From positions 1 to 35,592 of the forward strand of contig DATDHU010000039.1 in the NCBI GenBank assembly GCA_036521415.1: 35,592 bases of DNA, in the 5' to 3' direction. The position numbers and the translations under genes were made by a program. Below, one piece after another: positions 14,771 through 22,155 of this stretch. Source of the stretch: DASXMT01 sp036521415 (GTDB lineage: Bacteria; Actinomycetota; Acidimicrobiia; Acidimicrobiales; RAAP-2). Numbering within the stretch: position 1 is the stretch's first letter; the number at the start of each line of letters is the position of its first letter. The notes below the pieces were generated by a model. It was not told where the DNA came from and did not search any database. It saw only the letters and a program-made list of their open reading frames with translations.

Positions 14771-15463
14771 GTGGTCCTTGTATTCCTTGCCATTGTCTGG
14801 GCGATCATTCTGATCCCGACTCTGCTTCGGAGGCGCCGCAGCGGTGACTCCATCTCTCACTTCCACCACCAACTCGGCATTCTCCAGCGCGGCGACTCAG
14901 CGGCCGGGCCTCCTCCCTATCGGCTCCAGAGCGTGCCGTCGACGAGGTCGGTGACTGTGAACGGTTCGCCCCTGTCCACACCTCCGGTCCTCACCGTGGT
15001 GGGATGTGACCAGTTGCCCCGCCCGGCGTTGGCCTATCTGGGCGAGCAAGGGCCCTCGGATCCTCACACTCCCGGCGAACCGGATCTCCGCCAGCCCGCC
15101 CGCATGGCCGAGGATGCCTCCCGGGTATCCGACGCATTGAGCCGCCAAGTGGCCCGCAAGCGCCGGCGGGACACGCTGATGGTCCTCGTCCTCACGTTTG
15201 CCTGCAGCGTGTTCCTCGGCATGATCCCTGCCGCCCACCTGTTGTGGGTGGTCAGTGCAGTCTCGGGCGTGGCCATCGTCGCCTACGTGGCCCTCCTGGT
15301 CCATCTGCGGGGTGTGGCCGAGGAGCGGGAACGAAAGCTGCATTTCCTGCGGCCTGAGTCTGCCTACGAAACGGGCGCCCCCGCCCGCGCCGGCTACGAC
15401 GAGGACGGATATCGGGAGGATCGCTTCAGGCATCCTGCCGATCGCACCCTGGCCGTGCGCTGA
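14771..15463 (+). CDS. Membrane protein with one N-terminal and two C-terminal helices, GlpR-like layout
   Basis: 230 residues from GTG 14771. The GTG is preferred over a TTG at 14762 because GAGGAG lies 10 nt upstream of it, but only 1 nt before the TTG. The N-terminus is a single membrane helix (VVLVFLAIVWAIILIPTLL) followed by RRRR. A polar middle region of about 110 residues follows, then two helices (LMVLVLTFACSVFLGMI and LLWVVSAVSGVAIVAYVALL) and a charged tail. This order resembles GlpR, the membrane receptor of gephyrin-like Glp in Corynebacterium and Mycobacterium, but no Glp gene is in the window and the resemblance is one of layout only. Confidence 0.65.
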   Translation: MVLVFLAIVWAIILIPTLLRRRRSGDSISHFHHQLGILQRGDSAAGPPPYRLQSVPSTRSVTVNGSPLSTPPVLTVVGCDQLPRPALAYLGEQGPSDPHTPGEPDLRQPARMAEDASRVSDALSRQVARKRRRDTLMVLVLTFACSVFLGMIPAAHLLWVVSAVSGVAIVAYVALLVHLRGVAEERERKLHFLRPESAYETGAPARAGYDEDGYREDRFRHPADRTLAVR

Positions 15464-15505
15464 GCGATGTGCCGGGGTCCCGCCCGGTCGTCTCCGGTCG
15501 TTCGC

Positions 15506-15511
15506 TAGCAT
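15506..15511 (+). promoter_or_regulatory. -10 box (TAGCAT), leaderless type
   Basis: TAGCAT is 5 nt before the ATG at 15517, so transcription would begin at or next to the start codon. Confidence 0.5.
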
Positions 15512-15516
15512 GCGGT

Positions 15517-16197
15517 ATGGCGACGAACCCGGGACACCACGACGATCGGATCGAAGAGGCGCTGGCAGCTGCGCTCGACGGGCGGATGCTCCTGACTCAT
15601 CCGTTCTACCTCCGCTGGGAGGCGGGTGAGCTCTCGCCGGTCGAGCTGGCCAGCTACTCATCCCAGTACCGTCATTTCGAGGCGATGCTTCCCCGCCTTC
15701 TGAGCGATCTCTCCGAGCAGTTGACGGCGGCAGGATTGGCTGAGGCAGCCGGGATCGTCTCGACGAACCTCAATGACGAGTTGGGCAATCCGCGGCCCCA
15801 CCTCGAGCTGTTCGACAACTTCGTGGCCGCCGTCGGCGGCTCCCCGGCGGAACCCACCCCGGCGACCGACACGCTGACGTCGACCTACACCGCTCTGGTT
15901 CGCGAGAGCGCCATAGCGGGGCTGGCCGGACTGGCGGCCTACGAGACACAGGCGTCGGCGATCGCCGGATCGAAGGCCGAGGGGCTTCGCCTCCATTACG
16001 AGATCGATGACGATGGCATCACCTTTTGGGACGTGCACGCCATCATGGAGGCGGATCACGGCGACTGGATCGTTGACGCGCTGGCCCGCCTGGAGGCCCG
16101 GCCCGGTGAGGTGGAGGCCGCGGCCCGGCGCGGCGCCGATGCCTGGTGGTCCTTCCTGGACGACCGGGAGGTCGAAGCGGCGGCCGCTACCGTCTAA
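15517..16197 (+). CDS. Haem-oxygenase-fold diiron oxidase (CADD/PqqC-like)
   Basis: 226 residues, all-helical. The six ligands expected of this diiron superfamily can be placed: E88 and H95 in NDELGNPRPHLELF, E143 in AYETQASAI, and H174, E178 and H181 in VHAIMEADH. Other typical elements are HPFYLRWEAGELS and GLRLHYEI. CADD of Chlamydia, which makes p-aminobenzoate, has the same E-x6-H and H-x3-D-x2-H spacing, but other members cleave amino acids or fatty acids, so the reaction is not assigned. ATG 15517 is chosen because TAGCAT lies just upstream. Convergent with the ABC permease gene. Confidence 0.82.
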   Translation: MATNPGHHDDRIEEALAAALDGRMLLTHPFYLRWEAGELSPVELASYSSQYRHFEAMLPRLLSDLSEQLTAAGLAEAAGIVSTNLNDELGNPRPHLELFDNFVAAVGGSPAEPTPATDTLTSTYTALVRESAIAGLAGLAAYETQASAIAGSKAEGLRLHYEIDDDGITFWDVHAIMEADHGDWIVDALARLEARPGEVEAAARRGADAWWSFLDDREVEAAAATV

Positions 16198-16254
16198 CGG
16201 TCGACAACTCGATGTGCCTCCGTCCCGGGGGGGAGGACGATGGACGGCCCCGGC

Positions 16255-17112
16255 TCAAGCATCTCGTTTCGCCGTTCGCCATGCCCCCACCGCGACGGGT
16301 ACGGCCACCCACAAGGCGACGAGCACGGCGATCGACGTCACCGTCATCGTGAAGGAGCCCTGAAGACCGCCCACACGGGCGAGACCGGCTGGCTCGATCT
16401 GTTGGAGGGTGATACCCGGCAACAACTGCCGGATGTCGTTGAAACCGGACATGCGCTGGGCGATCGGCGTCAGCACCAACTGGACGGCCAACAGGATGCC
16501 CACCGTGCTCGACCGGCTCCCGACGATAGAGGCCAGGCCGAGCCCCACCGCGAAGAGGACCACCACCTCGAGCTCGACCCAGAGTCCGGACCGGATCATC
16601 AGGCCGATGGAGGGTTCCGGTTGCGACCCGGCGAGCCCGACCGAGGCCACCGACATGAGAGCGAACGCCGCGGCCACGACGGGGATCAGGACGGCCAAGC
16701 CTGCCGGCACACGGGCGGCGAACAGCGCCCACCGGGACCTGCCGGTGACCACCAGGCTGCGGAAGACGCCTGCGCTCAGGTCGGAGGATCCGGCCGAGGC
16801 CCCGATCATGATGGCGATGATCACGCCCAACTCGGCGAGCACGAAGCACATGCTGGCGAAGGTGTTCAGGCCACCGGCTGGCCCGTACTGCACCGGACTG
16901 GCTGCGTGCATGATGATCCGGATGACGAAGACAACGATCACGACACCCGATGACAAGCCCACCGCCGACGCCATCAAGCCGCGCCGGCGGCGAAGCTTCA
17001 GCACCTCGGCCTTGATCAGTCGGGGGTCGGGAAGCCAGCCGGGTCGGAGCCGTGGCGACGGGGCGGTGCAGGAAGCTGTCGTCGGGTCGAGTGTCGTCAG
17101 TGTCGTGGTCAT
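16255..17112 (-). CDS. ABC-2 type transporter permease
   Basis: 285 residues, about six membrane segments. The cytoplasmic lead RLIKAEVLKLRRRRGLMA precedes the first helix, as usual for ABC-2 permeases. Others are near FASMCFVLAELGVIIAIMIG, LAVLIPVVAAAFALMSVASV, LEVVVLFAVGLGLASIVG, VGILLAVQLVLTPIA and TSIAVLVALWVAVPVAVG. It forms an exporter with the ATPase at 17109-18110; its start overlaps that gene's stop by 4 nt (ATGA), so production is coupled. Substrate unknown. Next to a two-component system, such exporters often serve antibiotic or envelope-stress resistance. Confidence 0.9.
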   Translation of the reverse strand: MTTTLTTLDPTTASCTAPSPRLRPGWLPDPRLIKAEVLKLRRRRGLMASAVGLSSGVVIVVFVIRIIMHAASPVQYGPAGGLNTFASMCFVLAELGVIIAIMIGASAGSSDLSAGVFRSLVVTGRSRWALFAARVPAGLAVLIPVVAAAFALMSVASVGLAGSQPEPSIGLMIRSGLWVELEVVVLFAVGLGLASIVGSRSSTVGILLAVQLVLTPIAQRMSGFNDIRQLLPGITLQQIEPAGLARVGGLQGSFTMTVTSIAVLVALWVAVPVAVGAWRTAKRDA

Positions 17113-18110
17113 CGATCTGCTCCTAGGTGCTGCGTATCGGTCATCGGGTGGGAGTCGAGCGTCGAAGTGATCTCCAAGAACCGGTCTTCGAGGCTTGGGC
17201 GGGTGAGCTCGAGCGAGTAGACGTCGATGTCGCTCTCGACCAGGCGGCGGTTGAGGTCGCCGGCCACCGAACGCCCGTCGACCTCGTGCCTCAGGTGAAC
17301 CACCAGGCCTTCGGCGGAGCCATCCACGTCGCTGACCGCCGAAAGGGACCAGGCGATGGCGGCGGCCTCGTCGGGGTCACCGCAGCCGATGCGGAGCACG
17401 GGCGCCCCCGAGATCACCGATGCGATGGGGCCCTGTGAGACGACCCGGCCGCCGTCCACGATGGCTACGGCGTCGCACGTCTTCTCGACTTCGTCGAGGA
17501 GGTGCGACGACAGCACGACCGTGCGCCCTTCGTCGACGAAGCTCTTGATCATCCGCCGGAACTCGAGCATGCCCGCCGGGTCCAGCCCGTTCATCGGCTC
17601 GTCGAGGATCATGAGCTCGGGGTCACCGAGGAGGCATGCGGCCACGCCGAGCCGTTGCCGCATGCCCATCGAGTACTGCGCCACCCGGTCGTCGGCCCGC
17701 TCGGCCAGGCCCACCCGCTCCAGGGAGGTGGGAATGCGGGCGTGGGCAGCCGGACCGCGGGCGGCGGCCAGTATCGACAGGTTCTCCCGGCCGGTGAGGT
17801 ACCCGTGGAACTGCGGCTCGTCGACGATGGCCCCCACCCTGGCCAGCGCCTCCTCCCGCCGGCTGGGTACCGGGAGGCCGAGCAGCGACATGGATCCCGA
17901 AGTGGCGGGCGTCAGGCCCAACAGGACGCGGATGAGGGTCGTCTTGCCCGCCCCGTTCGGACCCAGGTAGCCGAAAGTACTGCCTCGGGGCACCTGGAGG
18001 GCCACGTTGTCGATGACGGTCCGGTCGCCGAACCGCTTGGTCAGGCCGGTGACCTCAACGGCCAGGTCGTTCTGCGAAGCAGCGGTCACGGAGTGGGATG
18101 GAGGACTCAT
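17109..18110 (-). CDS. ABC transporter ATP-binding protein
   Basis: Energises the permease encoded at 16255. Walker A is GPNGAGKTT, the signature is YSMGMRQRLGVAACLLG, Walker B is LMILDEPMNGLDPAG and the H-loop is VVLSSHLLDEVEKTCD. The domain begins at LAVEVTGLTKRFGDRTVI. A C-terminal extension of about 100 residues is as in DrrA/NodI-type exporters. The ATG at 18110 (MSPPSHS) is chosen over one at 18149 because the upstream one lies inside a GTCATCCC repeat that looks like an operator. It diverges from the sensor kinase. Confidence 0.92.
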   Translation of the reverse strand: MSPPSHSVTAASQNDLAVEVTGLTKRFGDRTVIDNVALQVPRGSTFGYLGPNGAGKTTLIRVLLGLTPATSGSMSLLGLPVPSRREEALARVGAIVDEPQFHGYLTGRENLSILAAARGPAAHARIPTSLERVGLAERADDRVAQYSMGMRQRLGVAACLLGDPELMILDEPMNGLDPAGMLEFRRMIKSFVDEGRTVVLSSHLLDEVEKTCDAVAIVDGGRVVSQGPIASVISGAPVLRIGCGDPDEAAAIAWSLSAVSDVDGSAEGLVVHLRHEVDGRSVAGDLNRRLVESDIDVYSLELTRPSLEDRFLEITSTLDSHPMTDTQHLGADR

Positions 18111-18144
18111 GGAACCTACTGTGAACGGCAGGGAGCTCGCTGTC

Positions 18145-18157
18145 GTCATCCCGGGGG
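18145..18157. promoter_or_regulatory. GTCATCCC motif, copy 1, before the ABC exporter
   Basis: GTCATCCCGGGGG, 35 nt upstream of the exporter ATG at 18110. The same 8-mer recurs twice before the kinase gene. This suggests a response-regulator site for divergent control. Confidence 0.4.
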
Positions 18158-18220
18158 CTGATTTGCCCTCCCGATCGACGACCCCGCGTCAAGCGGCGCC
18201 GATGGCTGGGCTGTTCCGAT

Positions 18221-18262
18221 GTCATCCCTGGGGGTGAGGGGAGGATCGCACCGGGGGATGAC
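18221..18262. promoter_or_regulatory. GTCATCCC / GGGATGAC inverted pair before the sensor kinase
   Basis: Perfect 8-bp inverted arms at 18221-18228 and 18255-18262 enclose 26 bp. Together with the copy at 18145 this gives three sites in 118 bp between the exporter and the two-component genes. Binding by the NarL-type regulator at 19507 is the natural inference. Confidence 0.5.
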
Positions 18263-18283
18263 GCCTTGCCCCTCGTCCTTGGC

Positions 18284-18289
18284 TACCGT
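18284..18289 (+). promoter_or_regulatory. -10 box (TACCGT), leaderless type
   Basis: TACCGT is 6 nt before the GTG at 18296, so a transcript would start at or beside the start codon. Confidence 0.45.
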
Positions 18290-18295
18290 CTGAGT

Positions 18296-19510
18296 GTGCG
18301 AGTACGCAGGGGGCCCGGGGCATGGGTGCACCGCCACCCGACGCTGGTGGACGGGACCGTCGCCGCCGTGCTGTTGGTCGTGGGTCTCCTGGTTGCTTCT
18401 CATGGTCCAGGAGGCACGTGGAGTGCCCGGCTCCTCGTCGTGGCCGAGGTGGTGCCCATCACCTGGCGGAGGCGCTCGCCGCGGGTGGTGTTCGCCATCA
18501 CCGGCGCCGCCACCTTCGCGGCCCTGGCCGCCAGCCAGGTCCACAGCATCGCCCCGTTGGGCTCGCTCATCGCCCTTTACACGGTGGCGACCCGCTGCGA
18601 GCGCCGGTGGTCGATCGGGGCCGGCCTCGTTTCGTGGGCGGGAGTGATGGTGGCGCTCTTCGTGGAGAACCGACCCGAGTCGTTCCGGCTCCAAACGGTG
18701 GTGGCACCGCTGGCGGTGATTACGGCCACCTGGCTCATCGGCGACAACCTCCGGGTTCGCCGGGCCTACGTGGCCCAGCTCGAGGAGCGGGCAGCGCGCA
18801 CGGAGGCCGAACAGGAGGAGGAGACCCGTCGGGCCGCGGACCGCGAGCGGGCGCGGATCGCCCGTGAGCTCCATGACGTCGTGGCCCACCACGTGAGCGT
18901 CATCGCCGTACAAGCCGGTGCCGCCCGGATGGTGGCCGAGAACCGCCCGGCGGCGTCGGAAGACGGGCCGAATGGCTCCGACAACATGCTGGCCTCGATC
19001 GAGGTCACCGCCCGTCAGGCCCTGTCCGAGCTGCGCCGGCTGCTCGGCGTGCTGCGCAAGGAGGGGGACCAGGTCGACCACGCCCCCCAGCCCGGGTTGG
19101 GCCAGCTCGACTCGCTCGTCGATCAGGTCCGGGTGGCCGGCGTCCCGGTCGAGGTCACCGTCTCCGGCCCCGGGCCTGCCAGCCTGCCGCCGGGGGTGGA
19201 CCTGACTGCGTACCGGATCGTCCAAGAGGCACTGACCAACGTCTTGAAGCACGGGGGTGGTGCGGCGACCAGGGTGACGATGCATGTCGACGGGAGCGGT
19301 GTCGACCTGGCCGTCGTCGACTCCGGTCCGGGCGTTCCGGCCTCGCTTGGTCACGGGCCCGAGCAGCCTCCGCCGCCGTCGGGGGGCCACGGGATCGCCG
19401 GCATGCGCGAGCGGGTGGCGATCTTCGGGGGCCAGCTCTCGGCCGGCCGACTTCTCGGTGGTGGCTACGAGGTCCGCGCCCACATCCCGTGTGACCGGGA
19501 GCGGGCGTGA
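18296..19510 (+). CDS. NarL-family sensor histidine kinase (HisKA_3)
   Basis: 404 residues from GTG 18296; a TTG at 18266 is possible but less likely given the TACCGT box. Four to five N-terminal membrane helices form the sensor (GTVAAVLLVVGLLVAS, VVFAITGAATFAALAAS, GSLIALYTVAT, GLVSWAGVMVALFV, LAVITATWLIG). Next is a coiled linker rich in Glu and Arg, then the dimerisation/phosphoacceptor helix RIARELHDVVAHHVSVIAVQ (H193). The HATPase domain has IVQEALTNVLKHG, VVDSGPG and GHGIAGMRERV. There is no periplasmic domain, as in DesK/LiaS-type intramembrane sensors. Its stop overlaps the regulator start (GTGA). Confidence 0.92.
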   Translation: MRVRRGPGAWVHRHPTLVDGTVAAVLLVVGLLVASHGPGGTWSARLLVVAEVVPITWRRRSPRVVFAITGAATFAALAASQVHSIAPLGSLIALYTVATRCERRWSIGAGLVSWAGVMVALFVENRPESFRLQTVVAPLAVITATWLIGDNLRVRRAYVAQLEERAARTEAEQEEETRRAADRERARIARELHDVVAHHVSVIAVQAGAARMVAENRPAASEDGPNGSDNMLASIEVTARQALSELRRLLGVLRKEGDQVDHAPQPGLGQLDSLVDQVRVAGVPVEVTVSGPGPASLPPGVDLTAYRIVQEALTNVLKHGGGAATRVTMHVDGSGVDLAVVDSGPGVPASLGHGPEQPPPPSGGHGIAGMRERVAIFGGQLSAGRLLGGGYEVRAHIPCDRERA

Positions 19511-20235
19511 CCATCCGTGTCCTGGTGGTCGATGACCAGGCGCTCGTGCGGACCGGGTTCCGCATGATCCTCGAGACGCAGCCGGATATCGAGGTGGTCG
19601 GCGAGGCATCGGACGGCCAGGCCGCCCTCGAGCTGGCCGCCCGGCTCACCCCCGACGTCGTCCTGATGGACATTCGTATGCCGGGGATGGACGGCATTGC
19701 CGCCACCCGGGCGCTGACCGGCCCGGGCCGTGCCGCCACCCGGGTCATCATCCTGACCACCTACGACCTCGACGAGTACGTGTTCGAGGCCCTCGAGGTG
19801 GGTGCGTCCGGATTCCTGTTGAAAGACGTCCGGCCCGAGGACCTGGTCCAGGGGGTCCGGGTGGTGGCTGCCGGGGATGCGCTGCTCGCACCGGCGGTCA
19901 CCGGGCGCCTCATTGCCGTGTTCGCCGGTCGGTCCCGGCTCCGCCCGACGGCACCCGATCCCCGTCTGGAGCCCCTCACCCGGCGAGAACGGGAGGTCCT
20001 CGAGCTCATGGCCACCGGGCTGTCCAATACGGAGATCGCTGCTGCCGCCTATGTCAGCGAGAACACGGTCAAGACCCATGTGGCCCGGATCTTCGACAAG
20101 TTGCAGCTCCGTGACCGTGCCCAGGCGGTCATCGCCGCTTACGAGGCCGGGCTGGTCACTCCCGGTTCGGCCGGGCCTCCCGTTGCCCCGGCCGAGTCCC
20201 CGTCGTCGGCCCGCCGCCAATTCGACCAGGCCTGA
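19507..20235 (+). CDS. NarL/LuxR-family response regulator
   Basis: 242 residues. The receiver domain has acidic D9-D10, phosphoacceptor D55 in VVLMDIRMPGMDG, the Thr near 84 (LTTYD) and K106 in GFLLKD. A linker leads to the LuxR helix-turn-helix (LTRREREVLELMATGLSN, then SENTVKTHVARIFDKLQLRDR, about 156-210). It probably binds the GTCATCCC repeats between the kinase and exporter genes. The last 97 bases overlap the convergent rhodanese gene on the other strand. Confidence 0.93.
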   Translation: MTIRVLVVDDQALVRTGFRMILETQPDIEVVGEASDGQAALELAARLTPDVVLMDIRMPGMDGIAATRALTGPGRAATRVIILTTYDLDEYVFEALEVGASGFLLKDVRPEDLVQGVRVVAAGDALLAPAVTGRLIAVFAGRSRLRPTAPDPRLEPLTRREREVLELMATGLSNTEIAAAAYVSENTVKTHVARIFDKLQLRDRAQAVIAAYEAGLVTPGSAGPPVAPAESPSSARRQFDQA

Positions 20236-20576
20236 TACCCGCCGATCAGGTCGGCGGCGTGCACGTAGCCCAGCGAGCGGAGCGCGTCGGCGGCCAGGCT
20301 CGAGGCGTAGCCCTCGGAGCAGACCACCACCACCGGCTGCTCGTAGCCGGTCACCTCGGGGACCCGGTAGTCGCCCGAAGGGTCGAGCCTCCACTCGAGG
20401 ACGTTGCGCTCCACGACCAGGGCGTCAGGGAGCGCTCCCTCCTCGGCCCGCTGGGCAGCCGGCCGGATGTCGACGATCAGGGCGCCGGCGGCGGACAGAG
20501 GGGCGAGCTCGTCCGGTCCGATGCGGGAGATCCGCGCACGGGCCCGGGCGACGAGGTCGTCGGCCGAGGCACTCAC
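20139..20576 (-). CDS. Rhodanese-domain sulfurtransferase
   Basis: 145 residues from a GTG that overlaps the cysteine dioxygenase stop (GTGA). Elements: ALIVDIRPAAQR, ALVVERNVLEWRLD and the catalytic loop VVVCSEGYASSLAA (C86), ending AADLIGGYQAWS. The loop C-S-E-G-Y-A-S fits a single-domain rhodanese that accepts a persulfide sulfur. A much longer open frame exists upstream inside the dioxygenase gene, but this start opens directly on the domain. Co-translation with cysteine dioxygenase suggests a role in handling sulfur released during cysteine breakdown. Its final 97 bases overlap the response regulator gene. Confidence 0.88.
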   Translation of the reverse strand: MSASADDLVARARARISRIGPDELAPLSAAGALIVDIRPAAQRAEEGALPDALVVERNVLEWRLDPSGDYRVPEVTGYEQPVVVVCSEGYASSLAADALRSLGYVHAADLIGGYQAWSNWRRADDGDSAGATGGPAEPGVTSPAS

Positions 20577-21181
20577 GAAGGATCGTGGGCCCGGGTGACG
20601 TCGAAAGGGCCGACCGGTTCCACCCGCTGGCGGCGAACTTCGTAGAGGCGCCCGGCGGGCGAAAGCCGGTAGTAGCTCATGGAGGTCAATCGAGGGCCGT
20701 AGACGTGGACGCTCACGGCATGGTCGGGCCCGCCGTTCACGATGTCGTGTACGTAGCGGGGGCCGAAGGTGCGGTGATCGCCGGTGGCGAGACGATGAGG
20801 GGCGACCGTAGCCACACCGCGCTCGGTCGGCCGGATCCTGGTCTCGACCAGTTGGCCCCGGGCGACCACCACGGCGCCACCCGACTCGCCGTGGTCGTGG
20901 AGCTCGATCTTTCCACCCGGTGGCCATCCGATGGCCCACGCCTCGAACAGGTCGGTCGCGGCCAGCAGGACCCATCGGCGCTCGGGGCTGTCGAGCAGCT
21001 CCGGGATCTCGGCCGCCGAGACGGCAAACCCTTCGGCGACGGCCAGGATGTTGACCTGGCGCCGGGGGCGGGTCCCCACCGGATGCGCAGCGTCAGAATC
21101 ACCGGCCGGCGAAGTCGGCCCGGGGACGGCGGGACGGGATCCGGCGCCCAAAACGAAGTCGTCCAAGTGAGCAATGGCCAC
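20573..21181 (-). CDS. Cysteine dioxygenase family protein
   Basis: Oxidises cysteine, or a related thiol, to the sulfinate with O2 on a mononuclear iron. 202 residues, cupin fold. The iron ligands are in KIELHDHGESGG (H95, H97) and YVHDIVNG (H145). VSVHVYGPRLTSMSYYRL near the C-terminus is the usual CDO ending. Residues 15-45 are a poorly conserved Pro/Gly-rich insert. The GTG at 21181 has TAGAGT 6 nt upstream, so a leaderless start is likely. A 14-bp perfect inverted repeat sits just upstream of that box. Cysteine versus 3-mercaptopropionate as substrate cannot be decided here. Confidence 0.9.
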   Translation of the reverse strand: MAIAHLDDFVLGAGSRPAVPGPTSPAGDSDAAHPVGTRPRRQVNILAVAEGFAVSAAEIPELLDSPERRWVLLAATDLFEAWAIGWPPGGKIELHDHGESGGAVVVARGQLVETRIRPTERGVATVAPHRLATGDHRTFGPRYVHDIVNGGPDHAVSVHVYGPRLTSMSYYRLSPAGRLYEVRRQRVEPVGPFDVTRAHDPS

Positions 21182-21187
21182 GGGCCA

Positions 21188-21193
21188 ACTCTA
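21188..21193 (-). promoter_or_regulatory. -10 box (TAGAGT) of the cysteine dioxygenase gene, leaderless type
   Basis: Read on the minus strand, TAGAGT lies 6 nt before the GTG at 21181. The palindrome at 21197-21229 would cover the -35 region. Confidence 0.5.
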
Positions 21194-21196
21194 CGG

Positions 21197-21229
21197 CTAT
21201 AAACCCGACTAAGCAAGTCGGGTTTATAG
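21197..21229. promoter_or_regulatory. Perfect 14-bp inverted repeat before the cysteine dioxygenase gene
   Basis: CTATAAACCCGACT, a 5-nt spacer AAGCA, then its exact reverse complement. It overlaps the stop codon of the metallopeptidase gene and lies just upstream of the dioxygenase -10 box. There is no T-run, so an operator is favoured over a terminator, though an RNA hairpin could also end the metallopeptidase transcript. The minus strand contains CTTAGTCGGGTTTAT, similar to CTTAGTCATGTATAC between cysD and cysH. Confidence 0.6.
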
Positions 21230-21865
21230 ACCTTGGGGCTCCGACGCTTCCTCCCGGCGCAGTCCCATCGAGTAGCCGGCCAGGAAGATGTTGGCGTCAT
21301 GGAGCCGTGAATACCGGGCCTCGAGCTCGCGGAACCTGGCCGAGTGTTCGTATTCGATGAGGTGGGCCAGCTCGTGGACGATGACCGAGTCGAGCACCCA
21401 GGCGGGGACGGGCCGGAGCCGCTCGGCGATCCGGATCTCCCGGGTCGTGACGGTGCAGGAACCCCAGCGCATCTGCTGGCGGGACGACCACCGGATGGAG
21501 GCGGGCCGAACCCCACCCAGGTACCGGTCGGACAGCTCGGTGGCCCGGTCGGTCAGGAATTGGTCGGAGGCGTGCAGGTTGGGCCGCTGCTTCAGCATCC
21601 GGCCCACCAGGTGCTCGACCATCTGATCGAGCTCGACCCCACGCAGCCAGTTGGGGGCGAGCACGACTACCCGGTTCCCTTCCCATCGCGCCGCGGCCGT
21701 CTTCCGGCGTCGGGTGCTGTGCCGTACCTCGATTTCGGGGCGGTCGGGGACCTCCGAGCGGACGGGGGCCGCGGTCGAGACCGGGGCATCCTCGATGGTT
21801 TCGGAAGCGAGGTATCCCCCGTCGCTGGGCAAGAGCTCGGGCTGGTGGTGAAATGGCAGCGTCAT
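21224..21865 (-). CDS. YgjP-like (DUF45) zinc metallopeptidase
   Basis: 213 residues from ATG 21865. The catalytic motif is IVHELAHLIEYEHSARF (HExxH with a third His six residues on). It is preceded by the family hallmark MRWGSCTVTTREIRI. The N-terminal 45 residues are variable. The substrate of this family is not established. An in-frame GTG at 21874 also exists; the ATG is preferred because TAGCGT lies exactly 7 nt upstream. Confidence 0.85.
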   Translation of the reverse strand: MTLPFHHQPELLPSDGGYLASETIEDAPVSTAAPVRSEVPDRPEIEVRHSTRRRKTAAARWEGNRVVVLAPNWLRGVELDQMVEHLVGRMLKQRPNLHASDQFLTDRATELSDRYLGGVRPASIRWSSRQQMRWGSCTVTTREIRIAERLRPVPAWVLDSVIVHELAHLIEYEHSARFRELEARYSRLHDANIFLAGYSMGLRREEASEPQGL

Positions 21866-21872
21866 CTCCCTC

Positions 21873-21878
21873 ACGCTA
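21873..21878 (-). promoter_or_regulatory. -10 box (TAGCGT), leaderless type
   Basis: Read on the minus strand, TAGCGT is 7 nt before the ATG at 21865. Confidence 0.5.
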
Positions 21879-22077
21879 CGGACCGGGTGCGACAGCCCGG
21901 CCGGCCGGGTCCAGGCCCGTCATCCGGTGCCCGGGGTCGTGCCACCCGATGGTGGCGCCGCCCGATCATCCTAAGCATGGACGACACGCGTTTGGCGGTT
22001 CGGGCCCTTCCCGATCCACTCCGCCGCCGCCTCGTACGAGCACCGACCAACGAACGGGTGAGGCTCGGACCCAGCGG

Positions 22078-22083
22078 TACGCT
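22078..22083 (+). promoter_or_regulatory. -10 box (TACGCT) before a short leader ORF
   Basis: TACGCT is 6 nt before the GTG of the 21-codon frame at 22090, the spacing seen at other leaderless starts in this window. Confidence 0.4.
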
Positions 22084-22089
22084 GGACCC

Positions 22090-22155
22090 GTGGTCCCCAA
22101 GTACCTCACCAGTCGGACCCTGGCCGCCCCCCAACCCATGAGCGAGGAGTTCTAG
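22090..22155 (+). CDS. Possible 21-residue leader peptide coupled to the DUF3817 gene
   Basis: GTG, then 20 codons ending PMSEEF, then TAG. The last base of the stop is the first base of the DUF3817 GTG (TAGTG), and the GAGGAG ribosome-binding site of that gene is the codons for the final Glu-Glu. With TACGCT 6 nt before its GTG it could be a translated leader that opens the downstream start. It may also be no more than an untranslated leader. Confidence 0.35.
   Translation: MVPKYLTSRTLAAPQPMSEEF

Noticed and set aside
18146..19609. Open frame of 487 codons antisense to the sensor kinase
   Set aside because: The kinase motifs are complete on the other strand; this frame has no recognisable domain.
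21197..21229. Intrinsic terminator of the metallopeptidase gene
   Set aside because: The 14-bp stem is AT-rich at its base, overlaps the stop codon and lacks a T-run. Its position just upstream of a -10 box favours an operator, although termination is not excluded.
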